Assembly: GCF_017837635.1 (NCBI RefSeq)
Contig: NZ_JAGJRS010000004.1
Span: forward strand, 1 to 64,000
Source: Frateuria flava
GTDB lineage: Bacteria > Pseudomonadota > Gammaproteobacteria > Xanthomonadales > Rhodanobacteraceae
DNA length: 64,000 nucleotides
Direction: 5' to 3'
Each line of letters starts with the position of its first letter. Positions within the stretch are counted from its first letter, which is position 1. Positions 46,877-55,344 of the stretch are shown here, piece by piece. Below the pieces are notes generated by a model. That model was given only the letters and a program-made list of their open reading frames with translations. It was not told where the DNA came from and made no database searches. Made by a program: the position numbers and the translations under genes.

Positions 46877-47308
46877 ATGTTCAACCGACGCCGCACCGAC
46901 CGAACCGACGGCAGCAGCGACACCAGCCTGATCGCCCGCGGTACGGTGATCCGTGGCGACCTGCGCTTCAGCGGCGCGCTCCACCTGGACGGTCGCATCG
47001 AAGGGACCGTGCTGGCCGACGGCGAGGACGCCGTGTTCACGGTAAGCGAGTACGGCCAGGTGCAAGGCGACATCCACGTGCCGCACGTGATCGTCAACGG
47101 CTCCGTGCAAGGCGACATCCACGCCGGCGAGCGGCTGGAGCTGGCCCCGCTGGCACGCATCACCGGCGACGTGCACTACCGCACGCTGGAAATGGCCGGC
47201 GGCGCGCAGGTAAACGGCCGCATGAGCCATCGCGTGGAGCCGAGCGCCCGCGAGCTGCCCTCGCCGGCGCAGCCGGACGCGGAGCTGGACGACGCCGTGC
47301 CGGCCTGA
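46877..47308 (+). CDS. Bactofilin (polymer-forming cytoskeletal protein)
   Basis: A 143-aa bactofilin: a short unstructured N terminus, then a beta-helix of repeated short strands (TVIRGDLRFSGALHLDGRIE, YGQVQGDIHVPHVIVNGSVQ, RLELAPLARITGDVHYRTLE) and an acidic Pro-rich tail. Bactofilins self-assemble into filaments that position wall enzymes or appendages. The ATG at 46877 lies after a GGGGGAAA site at the end of the upstream gene. Confidence 0.88.
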   Translation: MFNRRRTDRTDGSSDTSLIARGTVIRGDLRFSGALHLDGRIEGTVLADGEDAVFTVSEYGQVQGDIHVPHVIVNGSVQGDIHAGERLELAPLARITGDVHYRTLEMAGGAQVNGRMSHRVEPSARELPSPAQPDAELDDAVPA

Positions 47309-47392
47309 TACCGGGAGCGCCGCGTCGCGAGCGCCTGCCACCCGGCAGGCGTTATCCTTGAGTTCGCGCCTCCGCAACCGCACATTCGCCCC

Positions 47393-47761
47393 ATGGAAAC
47401 CCTCGTCTCGATTCCCGACTACCGCCAGGCCAACGCACCGCTGGTGTTCACCGAGGCCGCCGCGCGCAAGGTGCACGAGCTGATCGTCGAGGAGGGCAAC
47501 CCCGCGCTGAAGCTGCGCGTGTACATCTCCGGTGGCGGCTGCTCGGGCTTCCAGTACGGCTTCACTTTCGACGAAGCGCAGGCTGAGGACGACTTCGCGC
47601 TCGATCGCGAAGGCGTGACCCTGCTGGTCGACCCGCTCTCGCTGCAGTACCTCACCGGCGCCGAGATCGATTACGCCGAGAGCCTTTCCGGCGCGCAGTT
47701 CGTGATCCGCAATCCGAACGCCAAGACCACCTGCGGCTGCGGCTCCTCGTTCTCCACCTGA
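47393..47761 (+). CDS. erpA: Iron-sulfur cluster insertion protein ErpA
   Basis: A-type carrier delivering [Fe-S] clusters to apo-proteins; 122 aa. The three ligand cysteines are in [11 protein letters not shown] and the C-terminal [12 protein letters not shown] start. NudC follows after 5 bp, so the two are probably co-transcribed. Confidence 0.95.
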   Translation: METLVSIPDYRQANAPLVFTEAAARKVHELIVEEGNPALKLRVYISGGGCSGFQYGFTFDEAQAEDDFALDREGVTLLVDPLSLQYLTGAEIDYAESLSGAQFVIRNPNAKTTCGCGSSFST

Positions 47762-47766
47762 AGTCG

Positions 47767-48726
47767 ATGGCCGCGCCCGTCACCAACATCTTCGCCGGGC
47801 TGAGCCTGGTGCTCGATCGCATGGCCGAGCGCCGCGACCAGGAAGCGTGGCTCGCCGAACAATGCAGCTGCGCGCAGGCACGCTATCTGGTGCTGGACCC
47901 CTCGGGTGAGAGTTACCTCCTGCGCGAAGCCGAGCACCTGCGCTGGCTGGGCGAAGCCGAGCGCCGCGAGCTGTTCGCCGATGTGCCTGCCAGCCTGCTG
48001 GGCATCGCCGAAGGCTGTCCGCATTTCCTGCTCGCGCTGGACGAAGCGCCGCTGGCCGAAGCCCTTCAGGACCGTCTCGCCGCCCGCCGCATCGGCTTGC
48101 GCGAAGCCGGCCTGCGATTGTCCGCTGCCGAGGCGGGGTTGTTCGCCTACGCCAAGGGGCTGGCGCACTGGCAGCGCGAGACGCGCTTCTGCAGCGGCTG
48201 CGGCGCGCCGCTGGAGCGTGTCGCCGCGGGCCATCGCATGCGGTGCACCAGCCCGTCGTGTGGGCGGCTTCATTTTCCGCGTACCGACGCGGCGATCATC
48301 GCCATCGTCGAATACGAGGGCGCCTGTCTGCTCGGGCGCCAGGCGAGCTGGCCGAAGGGGCGCTGGTCGGCGCTGGCCGGCTTCGTCGAGCCGGGCGAGT
48401 CGCTGGAAGACGCCGTGCGCCGCGAAGTGTCCGAGGAGTCCGGCGTGCGCGTGGGCGAGGTGCACTACCACTCCTCACAGCCTTGGCCGTTGCCGGCGTC
48501 GCTGATGGTTGGCTTCCTCGCGCAGGCGCTGGATCCGTCGATAGACCTGCGTGACGGCGAACTGGAAGAGGCACGCTGGTTTACGCCCGCGCAGATCGTG
48601 GCCGGCCTGGCCGACGGCAGCTTCGCTACGCCGACGCGGTTGTCGGTGTCCTACCAGCTGTTGGCGCACTGGTTGCGCGAACGCGCCGGGCTGGAGCTCG
48701 ACGAGCTCACCGCCGACCACCTGTAG
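47767..48726 (+). CDS. nudC: NADH/NAD+ diphosphatase NudC
   Basis: Nudix hydrolase that cleaves NADH and removes NAD caps from RNA; 319 aa. Zinc ribbon CSGCG...CTSPSCG (about residues 143-166), Nudix box GFVEPGESLEDAVRREVSEE and the NudC-specific SQPWPLPASLMVGF are present. The N-terminal domain is longer than in E. coli (257 aa in total there). ATG start. The TAG stop is part of a REP sequence. Confidence 0.93.
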   Translation: MAAPVTNIFAGLSLVLDRMAERRDQEAWLAEQCSCAQARYLVLDPSGESYLLREAEHLRWLGEAERRELFADVPASLLGIAEGCPHFLLALDEAPLAEALQDRLAARRIGLREAGLRLSAAEAGLFAYAKGLAHWQRETRFCSGCGAPLERVAAGHRMRCTSPSCGRLHFPRTDAAIIAIVEYEGACLLGRQASWPKGRWSALAGFVEPGESLEDAVRREVSEESGVRVGEVHYHSSQPWPLPASLMVGFLAQALDPSIDLRDGELEEARWFTPAQIVAGLADGSFATPTRLSVSYQLLAHWLRERAGLELDELTADHL

Positions 48727-48746
48727 GAGCGCACCTGTGCGCGACC
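48722..48746. repeat. REP sequence overlapping the nudC stop
   Basis: TGTAGGAGCGCACCTGTGCG then CGAC. The TAG within it is the nudC stop codon (48724-48726). The same arrangement occurs at glmU. Confidence 0.75.
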
Positions 48747-48847
48747 GGGTGGCCGCGCCGCGCACCGCGCTCGCGCCCGGGCACGCTTCTCCAGGGCGAG
48801 CGCAACGCTTGCCCTAGAATGGTCGGGCGTATCAAGGAAACCTTCTG

Positions 48848-49717
48848 ATGGCCCTCAGCCTGCTTGCCGCCCTCCTCGCCCTCGGCCTCCTGCATTTGCT
48901 GCCGCAGCTTGCGCAGTGGCGCGGCGATGGCGTGTTTCGCGGTTGGGTCAGGCAGCTGGACGACACGGCCGGACGGGGGCGTGTGCTGCTGACGCTGGTG
49001 GTGCCGGCGGTGCTCTGCCTGCTGCTGGCCGAACTGCTCGGCCACGTGCCGCTGGGCGTCTTCCTGCAGTTGGCTTTCGCCGTGGTAGTGCTGCTTTATG
49101 GGCTCGGACCGCACGCCTTCGAGGCGGATCTGGAGTCGGTCCTGCACGCGCCCGATCCGGTTGCCCGCCAGGCCGCCGCGCAGCGCCTGGCCGAGCCGGG
49201 TGCGCAGGTCGCCTGGAATGCCCACGCGCTGGGCGAGGCGGTGGCGCTTGCCGCGCTGCGGCGGCGCTTCGGGGTGCTGTTCTGGTTCTTCGTACTGGGG
49301 CCCGCCGGCGCCTTGCTTTACCGGCTGGCGCAGACGCTGGGTCGCGATGACACGCTGGCGCTCGATGCCGCCAGCCGCCGCCACGCGCGCTATGTCGCCA
49401 ACGCGCTGGACTGGCTGCCCGCGCAGCTGCTTGTGTTCACCCTGGCGCTGGTCGGTCACTGGGACGCGGTGATGACCGCCTGGCATCGTTGGCGCCTGCA
49501 CGCGGCACCGACCAGTTGGTACACCGATGGGCCCGATTTCCTGGCTGCCGCGGCCTGTGCCGACATCGAGGTGGAAATCGAGGCAGGCGATGGTTATGCC
49601 CAAGAGCGTTCCGATCCGCTGCTGGAACTGGTGCGCATGCGCGGCGCCTTCCTGCGCGCGCTGCTGGCCTGGTTGAGCGTGGTCGCCCTGATCGTGCTGG
49701 GCGGCTGGCTCACCTGA
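48848..49717 (+). CDS. ampE: AmpE-like membrane protein
   Basis: A 289-aa integral-membrane protein of the AmpE/CobD-like family; AmpE is linked to ampD and beta-lactamase regulation in enterobacteria, but its activity is unknown. Helices include LSLLAALLALGLLHLLPQLA, VLLTLVVPAVLCLLLAELLG and a C-terminal LLAWLSVVALIVLGGWLT. Family segments HALGEAVALAALRRRFGVLF and NALDWLPAQLL are conserved. No ampD is adjacent. ATG start. Followed by a REPIN before the convergent transporter gene. Confidence 0.85.
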   Translation: MALSLLAALLALGLLHLLPQLAQWRGDGVFRGWVRQLDDTAGRGRVLLTLVVPAVLCLLLAELLGHVPLGVFLQLAFAVVVLLYGLGPHAFEADLESVLHAPDPVARQAAAQRLAEPGAQVAWNAHALGEAVALAALRRRFGVLFWFFVLGPAGALLYRLAQTLGRDDTLALDAASRRHARYVANALDWLPAQLLVFTLALVGHWDAVMTAWHRWRLHAAPTSWYTDGPDFLAAAACADIEVEIEAGDGYAQERSDPLLELVRMRGAFLRALLAWLSVVALIVLGGWLT

Positions 49718-49720
49718 CGC

Positions 49721-49792
49721 TGCAGGAGCCCGCTTGCGGGCGGTGCACTTGCGTCACTGGAACAAGAGCGTCGCCCGCAAGCGGGCCCTGCA
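49721..49792. repeat. REPIN between ampE and the LplT-PlsC gene
   Basis: TGCAGGAGCCCGCTTGCGGG then CG, and inverted CGCCCGCAAGCGGGCCCTGC, about 30 bp apart. Lies between convergent genes. Confidence 0.78.
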
Positions 49793-49806
49793 CACGTACG
49801 GAGGTC

Positions 49807-51681
49807 TCAGGCCAGCGTGCCGCGCAGTTCGCGCACGCGCGCTTCGAGCGCGTCCAGCCGCAGCCGTTCCGGCATCACCGGCGCATCGACCACCAGTTCC
49901 ACCCGCGCGCGGAAACGCCGCGGCAGGCGTGCGCGCCCCAGGCGCGTGTCGCGCCGGCTCCATACGCTGCCCCACAAACCGCGCAGCGCCATCGGCACCA
50001 CCGGCACCTGCCGCCGTTCGAGGATGCGCAACACACCGGGCCGGAAAGGTCCGATTTCACCGTCGCGCGTAAGCCCGCCCTCGGGGAAGATGCAGACCAC
50101 TTCGCCCGCGGCGAGCGCCTGGTCGATCGCCTCGTAGGCCGCCGCCAGCACCGCTGGATCCTCCTTCTGGCCGGCGATCGGTATCGCCCTGGCCGTGCGG
50201 AAGACGAACCGCAGCAGCGGAATGTTGAAGATCCGGTAGTACATGACGAAGCGCGCTGGTCGGCGCAGGTTCGCCATCAGCAACAGCGGGTCCATGAAAC
50301 TGACGTGGTTGCACACCAGCAATGCCGGCCCTTCCTCCGGCACGTGGCGCATACCTTCGACGCGCACGCGATAGAGCGTGTTCACCAGTACCCAGGTGAT
50401 GAAGCGCATCGGAAATTCGGGCACTAGCGTGAAGATGTACGCCGCCACCGCCACATTGAGCAGCGCCGCGGCGAGGAACGTCTCCACCGCATCGAACCCC
50501 AGCGCGCCTAGACCCAGCCCGAAACCCGCCGCCAGGACGATCAGCAGCGCGTTGACAATGTTGTTGCCGGCGATCACGCGCGAGAGCTGCTCGCGCGGCG
50601 CGCGTGCCTGCACGAAAGCGAACAGCGGCACCACGTAGAAGCCGGCGAACACGCCGATCAGCGTCAGATCCAGCGCCACGCGCCAGCTGCCGGCGGCCCG
50701 CAGGAAGGCCAGCCAGTCCAGCCCCTGCGCCAGCGCCGCGCCGTGGCGTGCGAAGTAGAGGTCCACGCCGAACACGGTCAGGCCGAACGCGCCCAGCGGC
50801 ACCAGGCCGATCTCCACGCGCCTGCCGGACATCCGCTCGCACAGCAGTGCGCCCACGCCCGTGCCGATCGAGAACAGGGTCAGCACCAGCGTATTGACCG
50901 AGCCGTCTCCGCCGAGCGTCTCGCGCGTGTAGTTGGGCAATTGCGCGATCAGCACGGTGCCGAAGAACCAGAACCAGGAGATGCCCAGCACCGCGTTGAA
51001 CACGGCCCGATCGCGGCGCACGATGCCAAGCACGCGCGCGGTTTCGCTCAACGGATTCCAGTTGAATTTCAGTTCCGGCGCGGTCGCTGGCGCCGGCGGT
51101 ATCCGCCGGCTGGCCAGGTAGCCGGCCACCGCCACGGCGATCGTCGCGGCCGAGGCCAGCCACGGACCGATACCGGCGACCAGCATCAGCGAATTGCCGG
51201 CGATCATGCCCACCAGCATCGCCAGCTGCGTGCCCATTTCGACCAACCCGTTGCCGCCGACCAGCTCGCCAGGCTTGAGCGCCTGCGGCAGGATCGCGTA
51301 CTTGATCGGCCCGAAGGTGGTCGAGTGCAACCCCATCAGGAACAGCACCACCAGCAGCAGCGTGGTGTCGTGCGTGTGGAAGCCGATCGCCGCCAGCGCC
51401 ATCGCGCCGATCTCGAACAACTTCACTGCACGGATGATGCGCGTCTTCTCGTACTTCTCCGCCAGCTGCCCGGCGGTGGCCGAGAACAGGAAGAAGGGCA
51501 GGATGAACAGCGCCGGCGCCAGATTGGTGTAGAGCGACACGCTTTTGTCGTCCAGCCCCATCTGGAACGCCACCAGCATCACCAGTGCGTTGCGGAAGGC
51601 GTTGTCGTTGAACGCGCCCAGCGCCTGGGTCCAGAAGAACGGGGCGAAACGGCGCTGGCCGAGCAAGGCGAATTGGCTCAT
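49807..51681 (-). CDS. LplT-like MFS transporter fused to PlsC acyltransferase
   Basis: A 624-aa fusion. Residues about 1-410 are a 12-helix MFS lysophospholipid flippase-like domain (FFWTQALGAFNDNAFRNALV, GLHSTTFGPIKYAILPQ). Residues about 425-624 are a 1-acylglycerol-3-phosphate acyltransferase-like domain with NHVSFMD (HX4D) and FPEGG. It should flip lysophospholipid inward and re-acylate it in one protein, a phospholipid-repair role divided between LplT and Aas in E. coli. The acyl-ACP synthetase domain of Aas is absent. ATG start. Confidence 0.88.
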   Translation of the reverse strand: MSQFALLGQRRFAPFFWTQALGAFNDNAFRNALVMLVAFQMGLDDKSVSLYTNLAPALFILPFFLFSATAGQLAEKYEKTRIIRAVKLFEIGAMALAAIGFHTHDTTLLLVVLFLMGLHSTTFGPIKYAILPQALKPGELVGGNGLVEMGTQLAMLVGMIAGNSLMLVAGIGPWLASAATIAVAVAGYLASRRIPPAPATAPELKFNWNPLSETARVLGIVRRDRAVFNAVLGISWFWFFGTVLIAQLPNYTRETLGGDGSVNTLVLTLFSIGTGVGALLCERMSGRRVEIGLVPLGAFGLTVFGVDLYFARHGAALAQGLDWLAFLRAAGSWRVALDLTLIGVFAGFYVVPLFAFVQARAPREQLSRVIAGNNIVNALLIVLAAGFGLGLGALGFDAVETFLAAALLNVAVAAYIFTLVPEFPMRFITWVLVNTLYRVRVEGMRHVPEEGPALLVCNHVSFMDPLLLMANLRRPARFVMYYRIFNIPLLRFVFRTARAIPIAGQKEDPAVLAAAYEAIDQALAAGEVVCIFPEGGLTRDGEIGPFRPGVLRILERRQVPVVPMALRGLWGSVWSRRDTRLGRARLPRRFRARVELVVDAPVMPERLRLDALEARVRELRGTLA

Positions 51682-51941
51682 GCGGGTCCTGGGCTGGGAG
51701 CTGGCGCTAGCCTAGCGTGAAAGCCCGCCGCCTCGTTGCGCGAAGTCATCGATGGGAATACCTTCGGCGCGCGGAGGGGCCACCGGGGCGATTCGCGTCG
51801 AAATCCGAGCACCGAGCCGCTGGGGCTCGACGCCAAGCAGGTCACCGGGGAGGGTGGCCTGGCGTATCCCGTGCCAGCGATGCCTTCCGCGGCGCACACG
51901 GCGCCCGCCGACCTGGCGCCTGCGTCGAGTGGGGGAAAGCG

Positions 51942-52361
51942 ATGGACATGAGCCGGAGGTGTCTGGTCTGGGCATTGTGCTATGCCGCCATCGGCATGGG
52001 GCTGGGCATCTACATGGCCGCCTCGCACGACCACAGACAACTGGTGACACACGCCCACGTGCTGCTGGTTGGCTTCGTGCTGTCGCTGGTGTACGGGATC
52101 ATCCACCGGCTGTGGCTGGGCACGCCGCGTCGTGCGCTGACCCTGACCCAGTTCGTCATGCACCAGCTGGCGGCCATCCTGTTGCTGACCGGCCTGTTCC
52201 TGCTTTACGGCGGCAAGGCCGACGAGGAGACGCTCGCACCGCTACTGGGCATCGGTTCGGTCGGCGTGCTGCTGGGCATGCTGCTGATGCTCTACATGGC
52301 GATGCGTCCCGGCACCGCGCCGGCAGTCGGACGGCCATCCACGGACAAGGCGGCGATCTAG
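51942..52361 (+). CDS. Small four-helix membrane protein with His motif
   Basis: A 139-aa membrane protein with four predicted helices (CLVWALCYAAIGMGLGIYMA, HVLLVGFVLSLVYGIIHRLW, FVMHQLAAILLLTGLFLLYG, GIGSVGVLLGMLLMLYMAMR). The motif THAHVLLVGF with later GIIHRLW and FVMHQL resembles haem-binding helices of heme-copper oxidase-like proteins, but no enzyme can be named. The ATG at 51942 has GGGGGAAAG upstream; ATG 51948 is an alternative. Its TAG stop overlaps the stop of the convergent gene (CTAG). Confidence 0.65.
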   Translation: MDMSRRCLVWALCYAAIGMGLGIYMAASHDHRQLVTHAHVLLVGFVLSLVYGIIHRLWLGTPRRALTLTQFVMHQLAAILLLTGLFLLYGGKADEETLAPLLGIGSVGVLLGMLLMLYMAMRPGTAPAVGRPSTDKAAI

Positions 52362-53797
52362 CGCCCCTTGCCACCCGGAGCGGGCGGACTAGCGGAAGCC
52401 TCCAGGTGCCAGGTGCCATCCTCGTCGATCCGCAGACACTGGCGAGCCGTGGCTGGGCATTGCCTGGCCAGGTGGATGCTGTCCACCGGAAGCTGCAGGC
52501 GCCACGCCAGGCCATACTGCCCGACCGCGTAAAAGCGGTGGTCATCGCGGACGGCAACCCACAACGGCGGCTCGACGTTCCGGCGCGCCAGGTCCTCCAG
52601 CAGGCGTTCGCCCCAGCGGGCACGTCCGATCAGGCCCGGGTGATCCAGTTGGCGCGTCCCTTCGACCGCCGACCACGAGGAGAGCGCCAGCAACGCAAGA
52701 ATGATCGTCACCCGCGGGCTGGCCGCCGAACAGTGAGCCAGCACGATCGCGGGCAGGATCGCGGCAATCGCCGCGTAATACGGATAGCTGTTCCAGGCGA
52801 GCAGGAAGTAAGGACCGTAGGCGATACCGGCAAACAGGACGATGGCAAGCCACTGGCGCGCACGCAGCAACGAACGACCCTGCCAGCAGGCGATCGCCGA
52901 TGCAGCCAGCAGGGGCAGCGCCGTCAGCACCATCCAGGCGAGGGCTCGCCAGCGGTCGCCGGCGACGGCCATGCGCACGGCCTCGCGCGGGACGCCGGCC
53001 ATCCAGCCGGCGAACGCAACCATGTTGCGAACCACGTTGCTTCCCAACGTCAGTGCATAGGCCGGATCCGCCTGCGTCGTGAAGTGCGCGCGCAGCACCA
53101 GCCAGATCCCCGTGACGCCTGCGCAAGCGAGGAGCGCAACGACCTCGCCGGCGCGCACGCGCAACTGCCCGGTGAACAGTCGCACGACCACCATCAGGAC
53201 CACCGTGAGCGCGGCCGATTCCTTGCTCAACAACGCCAGCGCCAGCGACAGCGGCATGCTGGCCAGCCACAGGACACGGCGCAGGCCTTCCGCGCTGGCT
53301 GCCTCGACCCAGGCGGCCAGGCAGAGCGCGGTGAACAACGTCAGGAGCGAGTTGTTGACTGCCGCCGCCCAATGCACCGGGAGCATGTGCATGCCCAACC
53401 CGGCGTAGATCACGCCCGCCAGAGCCGCCGTCAGCCGTGGCGCGTTCCATTTGCAGGCACGGCCGATGGCAAGCGCGAACAGGAAGACACTCGCGCTTGC
53501 CAGCAGATGCAGAGCCAGGCTCACCATGTGGGTGGCCAACGGGCTGTCGTGCAGCGCCCCGTCGATCAGGCGCCAGTAACCTTCCTGCGATAGCGGCCGC
53601 CAGAACCGGGGCGGCACCGTTGGCACGAAATCCGACCACCAGGGAGCCGACGAGGCGTTCGTCGCATGAGCCCCGTAGATGTAGAGGTAATCGTCTCCCC
53701 AGAAGGGCGTGCGCAACGCCGGCAGCCACATGAGGAGCACGGAGGCACCCAACAGCGCGATGCCGATGCGCAGGGCCGATCGCCGAGCGTCGAGCAT
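52358..53797 (-). CDS. Multi-helix membrane protein, GT-C glycosyltransferase-like
   Basis: A 479-aa polytopic membrane protein with about ten helices. An acidic pair in TPFWGDDYLYIYG soon after the first helix is the hallmark of the GT-C (PMT/ArnT-like) lipid-linked sugar transferases. A C-terminal periplasmic segment WVAVRDDHRFYAVGQYGLAW follows. The start is set at ATG 53797 (MLDARRSALRIG), about 11 bases after GGGGAA; longer frames into the spacer are not supported. The donor and acceptor are unknown. Convergent with the small membrane protein. Confidence 0.65.
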   Translation of the reverse strand: MLDARRSALRIGIALLGASVLLMWLPALRTPFWGDDYLYIYGAHATNASSAPWWSDFVPTVPPRFWRPLSQEGYWRLIDGALHDSPLATHMVSLALHLLASASVFLFALAIGRACKWNAPRLTAALAGVIYAGLGMHMLPVHWAAAVNNSLLTLFTALCLAAWVEAASAEGLRRVLWLASMPLSLALALLSKESAALTVVLMVVVRLFTGQLRVRAGEVVALLACAGVTGIWLVLRAHFTTQADPAYALTLGSNVVRNMVAFAGWMAGVPREAVRMAVAGDRWRALAWMVLTALPLLAASAIACWQGRSLLRARQWLAIVLFAGIAYGPYFLLAWNSYPYYAAIAAILPAIVLAHCSAASPRVTIILALLALSSWSAVEGTRQLDHPGLIGRARWGERLLEDLARRNVEPPLWVAVRDDHRFYAVGQYGLAWRLQLPVDSIHLARQCPATARQCLRIDEDGTWHLEASASPPAPGGKGR

Positions 53798-53917
53798 TAG
53801 CCGAACATTCCCCTTTGCCGTCACGACGCCTGCCTGGCCACGGCCAGCTGATCCGTAAGGTGGGCGGCGAGCGGGGGCCACACGTGCGCCTTGCGCGGTG
53901 TGGCGCTCGGCGGCCGT

Positions 53918-55204
53918 TCAGTCGGCACGCCGCAACGCCCGGTGCGCGATGTCGCGGCGACAGAAGGCACCGTTGAAATGGATTTTTGAAACCGCCTCGT
54001 AAGCGTGTTCTCGCGCGGCGGCCAGGTCGCCACCCAACGCGCAGACGGTCAGCACGCGTCCGCCGGCAGTCGCTGCGCGACCGAGCTCGTCGAGCTTCGT
54101 ACCGGCGTGGAACACCTTCACCGTCGGATCGAACGCGGCATCGAGGCCTCCGATCGGATCGCCGCTGCGCACGCGACCGGGATAGCCCTCGGCGGCCACC
54201 ACCACGCCGATGGAGGGGCGGCTGTCCCACTGCGCGCGGGTGTGGTGCAGTTCGCCGTCCAGCGCGGCTTCGATCAGTTCGACCAGATCGGACTTCAGGC
54301 GCAGCATGATCGGCTGCGTTTCCGGATCGCCGAAGCGCACGTTGAACTCGATGACCTTCGGCCTGCCGGCCTTGTCGATCATCAAACCGGCGTAGAGGAA
54401 GCCGATGAACGGCGCGCCCTCGGCCGCCATGCCGCGCAGGGTCGGCTCGATGACTTCCTTGAGGATGCGTTGCTCGACCGCAGGCGTGACCACCGGCGCC
54501 GGCGAGTAGGCGCCCATGCCGCCGGTGTTGGGTCCCAGATCGCCCTCGTCCCGACGCTTGTGGTCCTGGCTCGAAGCCATCGGCAGCGCGTGGCTGCCGT
54601 CGCTCATGACGATGTAGCTGGCTTCCTCGCCGTCGAGGAACTCTTCGATCACCACGCGCGCCGACGCATTGCCGAACATGTGGCCACCCAACATGTCGTG
54701 CAGTGCCTGCTCGGCATCGGCCAAGGTCAGCGCCACGACCACACCCTTGCCCGCGGCCAGGCCGTCGGCCTTGATCACGATCGGCGCGCCATGCTCGCGC
54801 ACGTAGGCGAGCGCGCTGTTGAGCTCGTTGAACACCGCGTAGCGCGCGGTCGGGATGTTGTGGCGGAGCAGGAAATCCTTGGCGAACGCCTTGGAGCCTT
54901 CCAGCTGCGCGGCGATCGCGCGCGGCCCGAAGATGCGCAACCCGGCTGCGCGAAAGCGGTCAACCACGCCGGCGACCAGCGGCACTTCGGGACCCACGAC
55001 GGTAAGTTCGGCCTTCTCGGCCTTGGCGAGCTTGAGCAAGCCGTCGAGATCGTTGATCGCCACGTCCGCGTTGCGCACGCCACGCTCGCGCGCGGTGCCC
55101 GCGTTGCCGGGAGCGACGATCACCTCGCTGACCCGCGGCGATTGCTTGAGCTTCCACGCCAGCGCGTGCTCGCGCCCGCCGCTGCCGATCACCAGAACCT
55201 TCAT
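53918..55204 (-). CDS. purD: Phosphoribosylamine-glycine ligase
   Basis: Second step of purine synthesis (GAR synthetase), 428 aa. The N-terminal ATP-grasp opening is MKVLVIGSGGREHALAWKL; IKADGLAAGKGVVVA, LGPNTGGMGAYSPAPV and FNVRFGDPETQ are the family signatures. ATG start at 55204. It follows the AMP-ligase gene by 140 bp on the same strand. Confidence 0.96.
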   Translation of the reverse strand: MKVLVIGSGGREHALAWKLKQSPRVSEVIVAPGNAGTARERGVRNADVAINDLDGLLKLAKAEKAELTVVGPEVPLVAGVVDRFRAAGLRIFGPRAIAAQLEGSKAFAKDFLLRHNIPTARYAVFNELNSALAYVREHGAPIVIKADGLAAGKGVVVALTLADAEQALHDMLGGHMFGNASARVVIEEFLDGEEASYIVMSDGSHALPMASSQDHKRRDEGDLGPNTGGMGAYSPAPVVTPAVEQRILKEVIEPTLRGMAAEGAPFIGFLYAGLMIDKAGRPKVIEFNVRFGDPETQPIMLRLKSDLVELIEAALDGELHHTRAQWDSRPSIGVVVAAEGYPGRVRSGDPIGGLDAAFDPTVKVFHAGTKLDELGRAATAGGRVLTVCALGGDLAAAREHAYEAVSKIHFNGAFCRRDIAHRALRRAD

Positions 55205-55344
55205 GCGCTCTCCGGAACCAAAGGATGCGCCCCTCGGCGCAGGCGCGCATTGTAGCGGTGCCGGCACGTTGCTTTGGAACGCAGGATGGGCGTCGGCTCA
55301 CCGTCCCACACCGAAGCGGTGGGCTGAACCCACCCTACGCCGCC

